Of a DNA stretch of 64,000 nt, positions 44,130 through 53,234 are shown piece by piece. Source of the DNA: Peteryoungia desertarenae (lineage in GTDB: Bacteria > Pseudomonadota > Alphaproteobacteria > Rhizobiales > Rhizobiaceae). Position numbers and translations under genes: made by a program. Every line of letters begins with the position of its first letter. Positions within the stretch are counted from its first letter, which is position 1. The stretch lies in assembly GCF_005860795.2 (NCBI RefSeq), contig NZ_CP058351.1, positions 310,001 through 374,000 of the forward strand, given 5' to 3'. The notes under the pieces were generated by a model. The model did not search any database, was not told the DNA's origin, and saw only the letters and a program-made list of their open reading frames with translations.

Positions 44130-46067
44130 TTAATCCCATGCTGGATTCTCAGCATCTGCCAAGTTTACACTCGTGCGGTCGTCGGGAGTGGCAGCTCTAT
44201 TGAAAACTACGTCAAATAGGGTCTTCCTGGCTAATTCGTCCTCACCTGTCTCGAGAGCTAGCTTTAGTTTGTTCAACGCTGAGAATATCTCGTAGCTGAC
44301 GATAGCTGAGGAATTTGCCCTCTGAATTTTGGGATGGCGCGTGGGCTGAGCGTTTTGGCTGTCGTAAAACAACTCCTCGAAGAGCTTCTCTCCTGGCCTT
44401 ATGCCGACATACTCAATCGCAATTCCTCCATCGGTTATCTTGTCGTCTTTGACAGAGAAACCCGCAAGTCGGATCATGTTTTCCGCGAGTTCGCGTATGC
44501 GGACTGGTTCGCCCATGTCGAGGAGGAACACGTCGCCACCTTCTGACAAAGCGCCGGCCTGAACGATCAGTTCCGCTGCCTCAGGAATGGACATGAAGTA
44601 CCGCGTCATTTCCGGATCGGTTACCGTAACAGGGCCGCCTTTTGCGATTTGTTCCTTGAACAGTGGCACAACCGAACCGTTGGACCCGATCACATTACCA
44701 AAACGAACGGCGCAGAAAGTCTGTTGTCTTCCACTTTTCCTTGCGTCGACCGCGATCTGACGAACGATCAACTCAGCCCAGCGTTTCGTGGCACCCATGA
44801 CATTGGTCGGGCGAACAGCCTTGTCGGACGAGATCAGCACAAAGCTTGATACGTTCTGTTCAGCCGCCGCTTTCGCAATGGTCAAAGTGCCGAATATGTT
44901 GTTGCGTATGCCTTCCAGAACATTCGCCTCGACTAGTGGCACATGTTTGTGGGCTGCTGCGTGGTAAACGACTTCGACGCCGTGATCACGCAGCGTTCTA
45001 TGCACAAGTTGCGCATCGGTCACGGAGCCCAAGACTGGAGTGATAGGTGTTTTAGTTCCGCTCAACAGCTCTTGTTCTATGCGATAGCGCGCGAATTCAC
45101 TCGACTCGAGCAGGATCAGCTTCGATGGCTTCCAGGATGCGATGAGGCGACAAAGTTGGGAGCCGATGGACCCACCGGCGCCCGTCACCAACACGGTCTT
45201 TCCGGTCAACGCCTGAGCCAGAAGAGCTTTGTCCGGCGGGACAAATGATCGCCCGAGAAGCTCATCGATCTCGATCTCTCTGATCTGATTTACGATGTAT
45301 CGTCCGTCGACGATGTCAGAGATGTCGGGGACACTCCGTACCTTAACACCAAGTCCGGCAACTCGCCCGATGACTGCTTGCCGGCTTTCTGCGGGGATGG
45401 ACGACATGCTGAGAACGATTTCGCGAATTCCGTACCGTTCAACAAGGCTTGGCAGCTGTTGGGGCGGAAAGACCCTGTAGCCCGCGATATCACGCCCATG
45501 ATTCGCAGGATCGTCGTCAATAAGGCCCATGACATATCGGTTTCCATGACCCCGCAACGCTCGTGCCAGCTGCGCTGCGGTTGGGCCGGCTCCATAGATA
45601 AAGATAGGCTCCTCGTTGCGTCGCATGCCTGTACCCATGTTCAGGATCCATTTGGCGACAAAACGGGAAGAGCCAACAAGCAGTGTGCCGATCAGGAAGT
45701 AGAGGAACGGGACCGATCGGGGAACAATGCCCTGGCCTGCCATTTCCATCAAAAAGATAATGATGATCCAACTGACCGTCGCGATCATCATGGCCTGGAT
45801 TATGGTCCAGACGGCGGCCTCCGGGAGATAGCGAATGACAGATCTGTAGAGGCCAAGGCGAATGAAGACGGGGATCGCGACGAGTGGCGCGACTGCCGCC
45901 AGCGTCAGGCGCTCCGATGTGATGGCTGGTAACCAATCAGACAAACGGAGCGCATATGCGGCCCAAAGAGCGACCAGCAGAGAAATGCAATCCATGAGGA
46001 TCATCAGCGCCCGTTTCCAGCGGCGCGGGGTGCGGATAACCGTCTCGCGAATTGTTCTGACGATCAC
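44130..46067 (-). CDS. WbpM/CapD-type membrane nucleotide-sugar 4,6-dehydratase
   Basis: 645 aa. Four N-terminal membrane segments (residues about 20-140), a first Rossmann domain (EEPIFIYGAGPTAAQLARAL), then the catalytic SDR domain: TVLVTGAGGSIGSQLCRLI, AAAHKHVPLVEAN, LISSDKAVRPTNVMGATKRW (Met in place of the usual Tyr, as in WbpM). Dehydrates UDP-GlcNAc at C4/C6 to the 4-keto sugar, which the adjacent reductase would convert to UDP-QuiNAc. In R. etli the equivalent module is wreV-wreQ-wreU. Its stop overlaps the original start of the reductase gene (ATGGGATTAA at 44130-44139). Confidence 0.88.
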   Translation of the reverse strand: MIVRTIRETVIRTPRRWKRALMILMDCISLLVALWAAYALRLSDWLPAITSERLTLAAVAPLVAIPVFIRLGLYRSVIRYLPEAAVWTIIQAMMIATVSWIIIIFLMEMAGQGIVPRSVPFLYFLIGTLLVGSSRFVAKWILNMGTGMRRNEEPIFIYGAGPTAAQLARALRGHGNRYVMGLIDDDPANHGRDIAGYRVFPPQQLPSLVERYGIREIVLSMSSIPAESRQAVIGRVAGLGVKVRSVPDISDIVDGRYIVNQIREIEIDELLGRSFVPPDKALLAQALTGKTVLVTGAGGSIGSQLCRLIASWKPSKLILLESSEFARYRIEQELLSGTKTPITPVLGSVTDAQLVHRTLRDHGVEVVYHAAAHKHVPLVEANVLEGIRNNIFGTLTIAKAAAEQNVSSFVLISSDKAVRPTNVMGATKRWAELIVRQIAVDARKSGRQQTFCAVRFGNVIGSNGSVVPLFKEQIAKGGPVTVTDPEMTRYFMSIPEAAELIVQAGALSEGGDVFLLDMGEPVRIRELAENMIRLAGFSVKDDKITDGGIAIEYVGIRPGEKLFEELFYDSQNAQPTRHPKIQRANSSAIVSYEIFSALNKLKLALETGEDELARKTLFDVVFNRAATPDDRTSVNLADAENPAWD

Positions 46068-46125
46068 TCTGTCGACCAGCTTGATTTTGCTTATGGCGCT
46101 GTGTGCTTTCGGGCTGGATGGCGCA

Positions 46126-46692
46126 TTAGTGTGCCACCCCCTTGGCTCGGATGACCTTAATGACGGTCAGCATCAGAATCCGCAAGTCGAACAGGAAGCT
46201 CTGGCGCAGTTGGTACTCTACATCAAAGGCCACTTTGATGGGTATCTCGAGTTCGTCTCGACCGTTGACCTGGGCCCAGCCCGTTAATCCGGGTCTCAGC
46301 TGATGCACCCCTTCTTTTGTGCGCGCGGTGATCAGGTCGTCCTGGTTGAACAACGCAGGTCGGGGACCGACCAGACTCATATCGCCTACTAGGATGGACC
46401 AGAGCTGCGGGAGCTCATCCAGGCTCGATTTGCGCAAGAAACCGCCAATCGGAGTGAGATGACGTGCGGCATCGCCCAGCAGATGGGTGGCAACGACCGG
46501 GGTATCTGTACGCATCGTGCGAAACTTTGGCATCAAGAACAGTTGGTTTCCCTGCCCCACTCTTTTGGACCAGTAAAGGGCAGGGCCGGGAGACGTTATC
46601 CTGACCGTAAACGCAATCAAAGCCATCGGTACGCAAAACAAGACGAGAGTCACGGCGGCGACTGCAGCGTCGAAAAGTCGCTTCATACTCAT
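46126..46692 (-). CDS. Polyprenyl-phosphate sugar-1-phosphate transferase (PglC-like)
   Basis: 188 aa. Short monotopic form of the bacterial sugar transferase family: [20 protein letters not shown] reentrant helix, [40 protein letters not shown] then [24 protein letters not shown]. Moves a sugar phosphate (likely QuiNAc-P) onto undecaprenyl phosphate to start the O-antigen. 58 bp upstream of the dehydratase gene, so the three genes form one module. Confidence 0.9.
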   Translation of the reverse strand: MSMKRLFDAAVAAVTLVLFCVPMALIAFTVRITSPGPALYWSKRVGQGNQLFLMPKFRTMRTDTPVVATHLLGDAARHLTPIGGFLRKSSLDELPQLWSILVGDMSLVGPRPALFNQDDLITARTKEGVHQLRPGLTGWAQVNGRDELEIPIKVAFDVEYQLRQSFLFDLRILMLTVIKVIRAKGVAH

Positions 46693-46845
46693 AATGCATC
46701 CGTTGATCTGAACACGAGGCTTGGCTCAATAATCCAATTGCTGGTCTGCCGCCAGTGACGTTTTGCAATCCGAATGGATAGCTACAGTTGCGGATGGCGG
46801 TGTTGCCTACAGTTATTGTCTATCTGTCCTTGTCGGCGGGGCGAA

Positions 46846-48099
46846 TCAGGCGATCGTTCGTAAGGTGTCCCCAGCCACTATTTGCCATGTCCTTAGGTTA
46901 GGTTTGGCGAGGTCGATCCTTCGGCGCAAATCGAGGCTGAACTCTTTATTCGTCAATAGACGGTAAACATACTCACGCAGATGAGTTGCATCATCAGGCT
47001 CGAAGTAAAGCGCCAGGTCCCCGCAGACTTCTCGCAACGCTTCCGCTGTCGAGCAAATCACTGGTGTGCCGCACCAGAGCGCCTCACCGGCAGGCAGGCC
47101 CCATCCCTCTAGTTTGCTGGGCATAACCAGAGCGAGAGCGCCCGTGTAGAGCTTGACGAGATCGGTCTGGTTGGGATTGTCGATGAAGATAATCTTGTCC
47201 TGAATGCCACGAAAGACGGGCCTCGATGCATAGCGACGCAGGCGCTTTCTGTGCGAGCCGGCGATCACCAGCTGCGGTACAGGCCTGCCGTCAGCATGCA
47301 TTTGTCGCAGGGCCTCCAGGACGACTTCGATGTTCTTTCGCCCGAGATTAAGGGCTACCGTCAGAAGGTATGGCTGCGATGGCGCTGAGATCTCCGACGC
47401 TTCAGTGCCTTCTGGACAATGGTGGACGAGTTGCACCACATCGACCGGTCCGCGCGGCTCGGGAAGCATGCCCTTTTCGACAAAGCTTTGGAGCTCTTTC
47501 GCGGTGAAATTCGAATTCGTGAGGATCCGGCCAGCATGCTCGATCAGGTATCGGTTATCTGCCAGGAAGTTGCGGTCGAGTTTGCGGAAGCGCTTTGTCG
47601 CCCTGTCATGCAGTGGCATGAAATCGTGGAGCAAGGGCACGATGGTCGCTCTTGATCCCCGACCGCGGAGTACCCTGACCATGTCGACGATCAGTTTCGG
47701 CCGTGCTGCGGAGAAGAAGGTGCCGCTTTCGATTGCAACGGGCTTCAGATGTCCTGCGTGTTTAAGCCAGTTGTCCCTGTTTTTCTTTGGCGTCGTTCGG
47801 TTCAAAAGCCAGAAGATGAGCGGCAGGATGGGGTTCTTTCCGAAATACGACCTCACCCATTTCTGGCCGACATCCTTCGGCAGATCGAACTCGACGGTCC
47901 CGTCTTGTCGCTTGTGCCAGGTAACCTCGTAGAATTCCTGCATGCCAAAGGAGAAGACAACGAAGCGGATGCCTTCGCTGAGCAGGGCTGCTTCTCTGCC
48001 GATTTCGTGGACGGTTCGCGCAATCCCGTAATACTGCGTGCGCTTTCCGGATGTGGAGAGCTGCGCTTCGGTCAGATCGAAGTAAAGCGGGCCGGTCAT
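46846..48099 (-). CDS. Glycosyltransferase family 4
   Basis: 417 aa. PLYFDLTEAQLSTSGKRTQY…GIARTVHEIGREAA is an N-terminus seen in GT4 enzymes of polysaccharide loci; YLLTVALNLGRKNIEVVLEA and LVMPSKLEGWGLPAGEALWC (E-x7-E) are GT-B family 4 motifs. Acceptor and donor unknown. The start overlaps the stop of the ligase-like gene (ATGA at 48096-48099). Confidence 0.85.
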   Translation of the reverse strand: MTGPLYFDLTEAQLSTSGKRTQYYGIARTVHEIGREAALLSEGIRFVVFSFGMQEFYEVTWHKRQDGTVEFDLPKDVGQKWVRSYFGKNPILPLIFWLLNRTTPKKNRDNWLKHAGHLKPVAIESGTFFSAARPKLIVDMVRVLRGRGSRATIVPLLHDFMPLHDRATKRFRKLDRNFLADNRYLIEHAGRILTNSNFTAKELQSFVEKGMLPEPRGPVDVVQLVHHCPEGTEASEISAPSQPYLLTVALNLGRKNIEVVLEALRQMHADGRPVPQLVIAGSHRKRLRRYASRPVFRGIQDKIIFIDNPNQTDLVKLYTGALALVMPSKLEGWGLPAGEALWCGTPVICSTAEALREVCGDLALYFEPDDATHLREYVYRLLTNKEFSLDLRRRIDLAKPNLRTWQIVAGDTLRTIA

Positions 48100-49454
48100 G
48101 TCGGGGCTCTTTCCTGCATGCTGTTCGACAGGGCATAGAGTACACCGCAGAGCAGGCAGAAATAATGCGTGTAGAATTTCAAGTTCAGGAATGAATCGAA
48201 CATCATCGCAATACCCCAGAAGAGCGATACTCCTGTTGTCAGGAGTAGTCTGTCAGCAGTCGATAGACCCTTGGACACAAACCAGGGGATCGCAAGGAAG
48301 ATCAGGCCGAGCGAAAGCTGGAGCAATCCACCGGTTACGAGCCAGGTGAGGTACTGATTGTGATTGTGCTCGAAGCCATAGGTCGCGTGGATTAGCTTCT
48401 GAAGATAGAGTGAGCCATGACCAAAGATGGGGCTCTCCTGGATTGCGGTGAGCGACGTCTCCCACATGGCGAGCCGAAGTCCGATCGCATCGTCATTTGT
48501 GACTTCTGTCGACTGGCTTGGCTCGGGTTGCTTTGCCGCTGCTTGCGCGGAGCTATCGGGAATCTGTACCGCTTCCTGTGCCGGTGCCGGCTGTTTCGCG
48601 GGGGCGGTTTGATCTTCAGTTGGGTTAAGCTGCGCGGTTAACCTCCCCAAGGTCTCGAATGTCGATGAGAAGCGGCTGGCTGGTCCGCAATCGGTTGCCA
48701 GACCGATCGCAACCGAAATCGCCGCCCCAGCGATTGTCGCCGACATCAGATGATGCCACCGGGGCATGCTCTTAGCGAAGGATGGTAGGAAGCTTATGAG
48801 TAGTAGCAGTCCGAAAACTCCGACTTGGGCCACGGCCACACCGCGGGAACCGGTATAGGTCGTGGAGACTACGATGCTGAGCGCAAGCAAGCCGACGCGA
48901 AGCCAGCGCTCGCGCTCGGCCAGCCTTTCCCATCCGACCAGACAGATAAATGTCAATGTTGAGAACAACAGTGCAGGTATGAAGGGCCAGGGAGCGAGGC
49001 CCCGCACACGGCAGGCATCCCTGATCCCGGCAAACATCATATAGGACAAGACGGCGAAGCAGGCGACGAGCAGCCAGGGCATCAGTCTGCGGAATACAGA
49101 GGCCAGATTTCGGATCTGCAGGCTTCGTAGCAAGCCAACGACAAGCATCGCGATCGCCACAGAATAGGATTCAAGGCTTGGATTGACCGGGCGGGGATCT
49201 GAAGCCCCAAGTCCGGTGAAGAAGAAAAGGGTGAAAAGGCTGTATGCGAAGTAGATGCCGAAGGGGGCCAGCAGCGTCCAGATCGACACGTGATAGTGTC
49301 TGTTCTTGAGCGCATGCAGCAAGAAAGGGATGGGCAAGACGCCCGCAACGACGAGAAGAGGCGTCACCTTGCTGCCGAGAAACAATGCGACGGCAAGCCC
49401 TGTGAGAAACAGGAAGTCTGAGAAATTCCACAGGCGATCGATATGGGTCTTCAT
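48096..49454 (-). CDS. O-antigen ligase/polymerase-like membrane protein (WaaL/Wzy_C family)
   Basis: 452 aa with about ten hydrophobic segments. STTYTGSRGVAVAQ holds the conserved Arg, and a large periplasmic loop follows (residues about 265-370), rich in Ala/Pro/Gln (AQLNPTEDQTAPAKQPAPAQ) and ending GFEHNHNQYLTWLV, the H-x-x-x-H-type motif of the ligase family. Would transfer finished glycan from undecaprenyl diphosphate to lipid A-core, or polymerise it. With a Wzm/Wzt exporter in the window, ligase is the better guess. Confidence 0.75.
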   Translation of the reverse strand: MKTHIDRLWNFSDFLFLTGLAVALFLGSKVTPLLVVAGVLPIPFLLHALKNRHYHVSIWTLLAPFGIYFAYSLFTLFFFTGLGASDPRPVNPSLESYSVAIAMLVVGLLRSLQIRNLASVFRRLMPWLLVACFAVLSYMMFAGIRDACRVRGLAPWPFIPALLFSTLTFICLVGWERLAERERWLRVGLLALSIVVSTTYTGSRGVAVAQVGVFGLLLLISFLPSFAKSMPRWHHLMSATIAGAAISVAIGLATDCGPASRFSSTFETLGRLTAQLNPTEDQTAPAKQPAPAQEAVQIPDSSAQAAAKQPEPSQSTEVTNDDAIGLRLAMWETSLTAIQESPIFGHGSLYLQKLIHATYGFEHNHNQYLTWLVTGGLLQLSLGLIFLAIPWFVSKGLSTADRLLLTTGVSLFWGIAMMFDSFLNLKFYTHYFCLLCGVLYALSNSMQERAPT

Positions 49455-49534
49455 GGTCCCGTTCCAGATATCTCAGGGCTCGAGGATGAGAGGGTCAGCT
49501 GTGGTGCCGGGTCGAAATGTCATGCCCCGTTTGC

Positions 49535-50269
49535 TCAAGCGCGAAGTGCATAGGCCATTCTTACAAAGTCATCTCGCAACCTGCGTGCATAGGTCCCGAG
49601 ACGTTTCCATTTTGGGAACTTAACGGACCGGTAGATGTCGCGTGTTGCAATCGTCGTGCCACCGCGCGCTATATTCGCCACGTTCTTCCGCGTTGTGTAG
49701 ACAAGCCCACTATGGTCCCAGCCCCGCTCGAGGGCTGCGTCCCAAGGGTAGCGCATGACCGTCAGGTGTTCGATCAAGAGCGCTGCTCCTCGCCGGGAAA
49801 CAGCATAACAGGCCGATGAACCGAGGGGGCCGTGAATGGCGCGACCGATCTCGTCACCTCGGCTTGATGTGTTGGTCTTCAGGAAGCCGACGACTCGGTG
49901 ATTGAAGAACTTGATCACGTCTGCATCCGGAACCGCGTCGAACGCGGCTTGCACCCGATCCTTGAGATCCGCACTTAGTTCTACATCGTCTTCAATGATA
50001 AGGGCGATATCGTTGGTCGTTGTGAGGAATGCGTTGAGCGCCTTAACATGGCTCCTGTAGCAGCCATACTCGCCGGCGAGCATCAGGCGACCCGTGTTAC
50101 GGCGGAATGCGGCATCGTCGACTGCCTCCCGCTCTGCTTCCGGAGTCAACTTGCCGTCGACCGCCGAGACGCGGGTGAGGGACAAGCCTAGTGCGCTGGC
50201 GCGATCCGCCAGGATTTCCCAACGGTCGGCCGATCGATCCAGATTGATCGCAAAAATTGCGACATTCAT
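49535..50269 (-). CDS. Glycosyltransferase family 25 (LPS biosynthesis)
   Basis: 244 aa from MNVAIFAINLDRSADRWEIL. GT25 motifs: LAGEYGCYRSHVKALNAFLT, ALIIEDDVELSADLKDRV (EDD metal site), GPLGSSACYAVSRRGAALLI, RYPWDAALERGWDHSGLVY. The ATG at 50269 has AAGGA nine bases upstream and fits the family start; longer in-frame starts overlap the next gene. Likely a hexosyltransferase acting on LPS core or O-unit. Confidence 0.85.
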   Translation of the reverse strand: MNVAIFAINLDRSADRWEILADRASALGLSLTRVSAVDGKLTPEAEREAVDDAAFRRNTGRLMLAGEYGCYRSHVKALNAFLTTTNDIALIIEDDVELSADLKDRVQAAFDAVPDADVIKFFNHRVVGFLKTNTSSRGDEIGRAIHGPLGSSACYAVSRRGAALLIEHLTVMRYPWDAALERGWDHSGLVYTTRKNVANIARGGTTIATRDIYRSVKFPKWKRLGTYARRLRDDFVRMAYALRA

Positions 50270-50294
50270 GTTTTCATGTCCTTGCACCATATCC

Positions 50295-51782
50295 TCATCC
50301 TCTTTCGAGCAGGAGGTAAGGGGAGATGTCAATGCCGGTGTCTTTGTGCCCGGGAAGACTGCTGCAAGTTTCATCGGCAATCACAAAGTCGGCGTCGACG
50401 TCAGCTTGCTTGGCAATGCTGATCTTATAGAAGCGTTGCATGTAGGTGTGCAGCGCCCAGTCCTGCCAGGCATTCTGGCATGCGCTTATCAAAGGCCTGC
50501 AGTTGGTTTCATCAGAGCACACGAACTCCTCGATCAGTGCGGCCTGCTCGATCGTTCGCGCGTCTGCGCCTGGGCGACCGATATTCGCGACCACAAGCAA
50601 AATTGAAGCGACAAAGAACAGCAGCGAGCCAAACCCGAGAAACTTACTCTGGTGTTCTCTCAGGCGAGAAAGTCCGTCCATAAAGACCGGCGCAACCAGG
50701 ATTGCAAAACCTGCCGAGTAAAGAAGAAGCGACGTGTTGAAATAGAAGTTTGCGACACGCGGGCTGAGCCCGATGGGCAGCGAGGCCGACATTCCCACCA
50801 GGATCAAGAATGCAGCACGCTTCAGACGCGTCCTGGTCTTCTCGGGGGCATTTTTGCCAAGCTTCCAGCGCCAAGCCGCGAAAGCTGCAGCCGCCAGGAT
50901 TGCCAGCGAGTATCCATTGACACCAAGGATCTTGCGGAAGACGTAAAGGCCCCCGCCATAATGCCCACGAGCGCCACTCAGGCTCGATACGAGTTGCGCG
51001 GAAACGTATCGGCCAAGGGCTTCGCGTGATGGATCGAATGCGTAAAGCAGGCCGAGAAACAGTCCAATCACTAGAGCGATGACAAGACTGTCGATTACCA
51101 TCGCCAGAAAGGACTGCCGCCGAAACACCAACCAGTCGATTGCAGGGACTGCCAGCGGAAACAGGCCGACTGGTCCCTTGGTCATGAGCGACATGCAGAT
51201 CGCGAGACCAGCAGCTGAAACCAGAGCGAGACGCCGCACAGAGGCAATCGGTGCCGGCCGATCATAGGCGACAACCAGCAGAAGCACGGCTGTCAAAGTG
51301 AAGACGGCGAGCAGGTTGTCCAACAGGCCGTTGGCAAAACCCCAATTCACCCGGCCAGCGATGAGGGCAAGCATCAGGGCGAATGGGAATCCTGCCTGCA
51401 CGAGGACGTCGTCCTTGTTCAGCCGCTTCCAGATCTGAAACAGCAACAGAGCGCAGAGGATGAAGGTCAGAAATGAGAAGCCCTTTTCCACTGCGATGCT
51501 GTCGCCGAACAGCTGAAATCCGATCGCCTGCAGCCAGAACATCAGCGGAGGATGTTCGGCGAAGGTCGGAAACAAAGTGTCTGAAAGGTACGGAGCCCAC
51601 ATAGAACCGCGCCCCTCTGCCAGGTTGCGAGCGAGGGTCGCGTAGATGCCGCCATCGAAGAACATGGACACATGAACGAGCTGGACGAGGATCTGGAGGC
51701 AGATGGCGCCCAGCAAAAACAACCAGACGGCATTCATGACCGTCCGCGAAGGCATTGGGCTATGACCGGCTTTCATGCTCAC
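50295..51782 (-). CDS. GT-C glycosyltransferase (PMT/ArnT family)
   Basis: 495 aa, about eleven membrane segments. MFFDGGIYATLARNLAEGRG contains the catalytic Asp of the first periplasmic loop; AEHPPLMFWLQAIGFQLFGD is the second conserved loop of PMT-2 (GT39/GT83) enzymes. These enzymes take sugar from a polyprenyl-phosphate carrier in the periplasm. The start overlaps the stop of the GT2-GtrA gene, whose product can make such a carrier. Confidence 0.85.
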   Translation of the reverse strand: MSMKAGHSPMPSRTVMNAVWLFLLGAICLQILVQLVHVSMFFDGGIYATLARNLAEGRGSMWAPYLSDTLFPTFAEHPPLMFWLQAIGFQLFGDSIAVEKGFSFLTFILCALLLFQIWKRLNKDDVLVQAGFPFALMLALIAGRVNWGFANGLLDNLLAVFTLTAVLLLVVAYDRPAPIASVRRLALVSAAGLAICMSLMTKGPVGLFPLAVPAIDWLVFRRQSFLAMVIDSLVIALVIGLFLGLLYAFDPSREALGRYVSAQLVSSLSGARGHYGGGLYVFRKILGVNGYSLAILAAAAFAAWRWKLGKNAPEKTRTRLKRAAFLILVGMSASLPIGLSPRVANFYFNTSLLLYSAGFAILVAPVFMDGLSRLREHQSKFLGFGSLLFFVASILLVVANIGRPGADARTIEQAALIEEFVCSDETNCRPLISACQNAWQDWALHTYMQRFYKISIAKQADVDADFVIADETCSSLPGHKDTGIDISPYLLLERG

Positions 51783-52861
51783 TTCCAGATGAACCTGTTG
51801 GCGATGACAAATTTCCAGACGGTGTCGATGGCGATACCGGCCAGCGTTGCGATGAAGACGACATGGATCAGGTTTTCGTAGGCAAGGGTGGCGGCGGATA
51901 CATTGGCAACGATGCCAACAGCCGAGACTGCAAGAAATTTAAAGTAACCCGACAATAGCCGTACCCCGTGCAGTCGCCTGTCCTGGAATGTCAGCAGGTT
52001 GTTAAGCAGGAAATTGCTCGTCGTCGCAATCAGGGTCGCAATCGTCTGGGAAACGGCGAAGGAAGCCGAGACCGCCAGCACCGAGTAGAGAACGGCGAAA
52101 TGCACGAAAACCCCGGATCCACCAACAAAAACGAAGGAAATGAGTTTCGCTGGCACGATGCCTCTCGTCATCTTGCTCATCAGGAAGGTCGCGAACTTCC
52201 ACAGTACATAGCTGTCCAGCTTGGAACTGCCGTGGAGGCGGGTTCCGAAATCGAAGAAAACTTCTCCGTGACGCAGTGTCTTGTCCGTGTAGAGGATGTC
52301 GAGCAGCAGCTTGAAGCCGGGATCTCCGAGATCAGGCGCAAGCTTAAGGAAGCGGTCCCGGCGGATCAGGAAGAAGCCCGTCAGGGGGTCTGCGAGTTTC
52401 CGTCCGATAACGAAGCTGCTCAGTGCATTGCCGATCTGCGAGAGTTTTCGGCGAATCGGCGATAGTCCTTCCAGAGCGTGGTCATCTTCGAGGCGGCGTG
52501 CGGCACTGACGATGTCGAGACCATCGCGTTCCATGCGTTCGACCATTTCGATCAGCACTGCCGGATCGTGCTGTCCATCTGCGTCCATGACGCAAAGCAG
52601 GTCTCCCTTTGCCGAGAGCATGCCCTGGATGCTCGACTTGGCGAGGCCTCTATCAACGAAACGAATGATGGGCCGTACTCGCGGTTCGGTGATCCCATAT
52701 TCGAACGCTTTGCGCGCCGTGCCGTCGGCGGAATTGTCATCGACAAACAGCAATTCCCAGTCAAAGTCGGCGAGCGACGCCTTTACCCGTTCGGCGAAAG
52801 GCACAATGTTGGCGACCTCGTTATAGGTCGGTGCAATGATAGAGATGCGGTTAGAGGTCAC
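51779..52861 (-). CDS. Polyprenyl-phosphate glycosyltransferase (GT2/DPM1-like) fused to GtrA
   Basis: About 360 aa. GT2 domain (1-230): ISIIAPTYNEVANIVPFAER, LFVDDNSADGTARK, CVMDADGQHDP (DxD), GSSKLDSYVLWKFATFLMSK. Then four membrane segments of the GtrA type (KLISFVFVGGSGVFVHFAVL, SNFLLNNLLTFQDRR, FVIANRFIW). It makes undecaprenyl-phosphate-sugar and GtrA may flip it. Start chosen at GTG 52861 (AGGA six bases upstream); in-frame ATGs at 52924 and 52936 are alternatives. Translationally coupled to the GT-C gene. Confidence 0.88.
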   Translation of the reverse strand: MTSNRISIIAPTYNEVANIVPFAERVKASLADFDWELLFVDDNSADGTARKAFEYGITEPRVRPIIRFVDRGLAKSSIQGMLSAKGDLLCVMDADGQHDPAVLIEMVERMERDGLDIVSAARRLEDDHALEGLSPIRRKLSQIGNALSSFVIGRKLADPLTGFFLIRRDRFLKLAPDLGDPGFKLLLDILYTDKTLRHGEVFFDFGTRLHGSSKLDSYVLWKFATFLMSKMTRGIVPAKLISFVFVGGSGVFVHFAVLYSVLAVSASFAVSQTIATLIATTSNFLLNNLLTFQDRRLHGVRLLSGYFKFLAVSAVGIVANVSAATLAYENLIHVVFIATLAGIAIDTVWKFVIANRFIWK

Positions 52862-53190
52862 GGCATGTCCTGTTGCAACTGCGGAAGGCGCTTGTCGGAA
52901 CCGGCCCGGGTAGCAATCAGACATGCCAAGAAACAAATGTCAGCAGGGATCAAATCAAAACCGCCTTCCAAGCAAATCGGGTGAAGCCCATGCAAAGCAC
53001 GCGTTCATTGCGCTCTCCAACCTCTGAAGGGGTAAACGCTGAGGTTAGCGGTCAGTTCGCTAGCATTTAGGCAACTGTCGGGCAACTGCCCATCTCCAGA
53101 AATTGCATGACGATTTTCGAATCTGATTGCCCGCACAACAGCAACCAGGCATGACGCTGGATGTACAACTGCACACTTCATTCTGATTGG

Positions 53191-53209
53191 AATTCCGTCT
53201 GACGGAATT
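53191..53209. promoter_or_regulatory. Perfect inverted repeat downstream of galE
   Basis: AATTCCGTC-T-GACGGAATT, 9-bp arms with one central base, 25 bp after the galE stop and about 330 bp before the GT2-GtrA start. It could be a transcription-factor site for the operon below or part of a terminator; there is no T-run. The rest of 52862-53234 shows no gene. Confidence 0.4.
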
Positions 53210-53234
53210 GCACTTGGCATTCACGGCAGCATCT

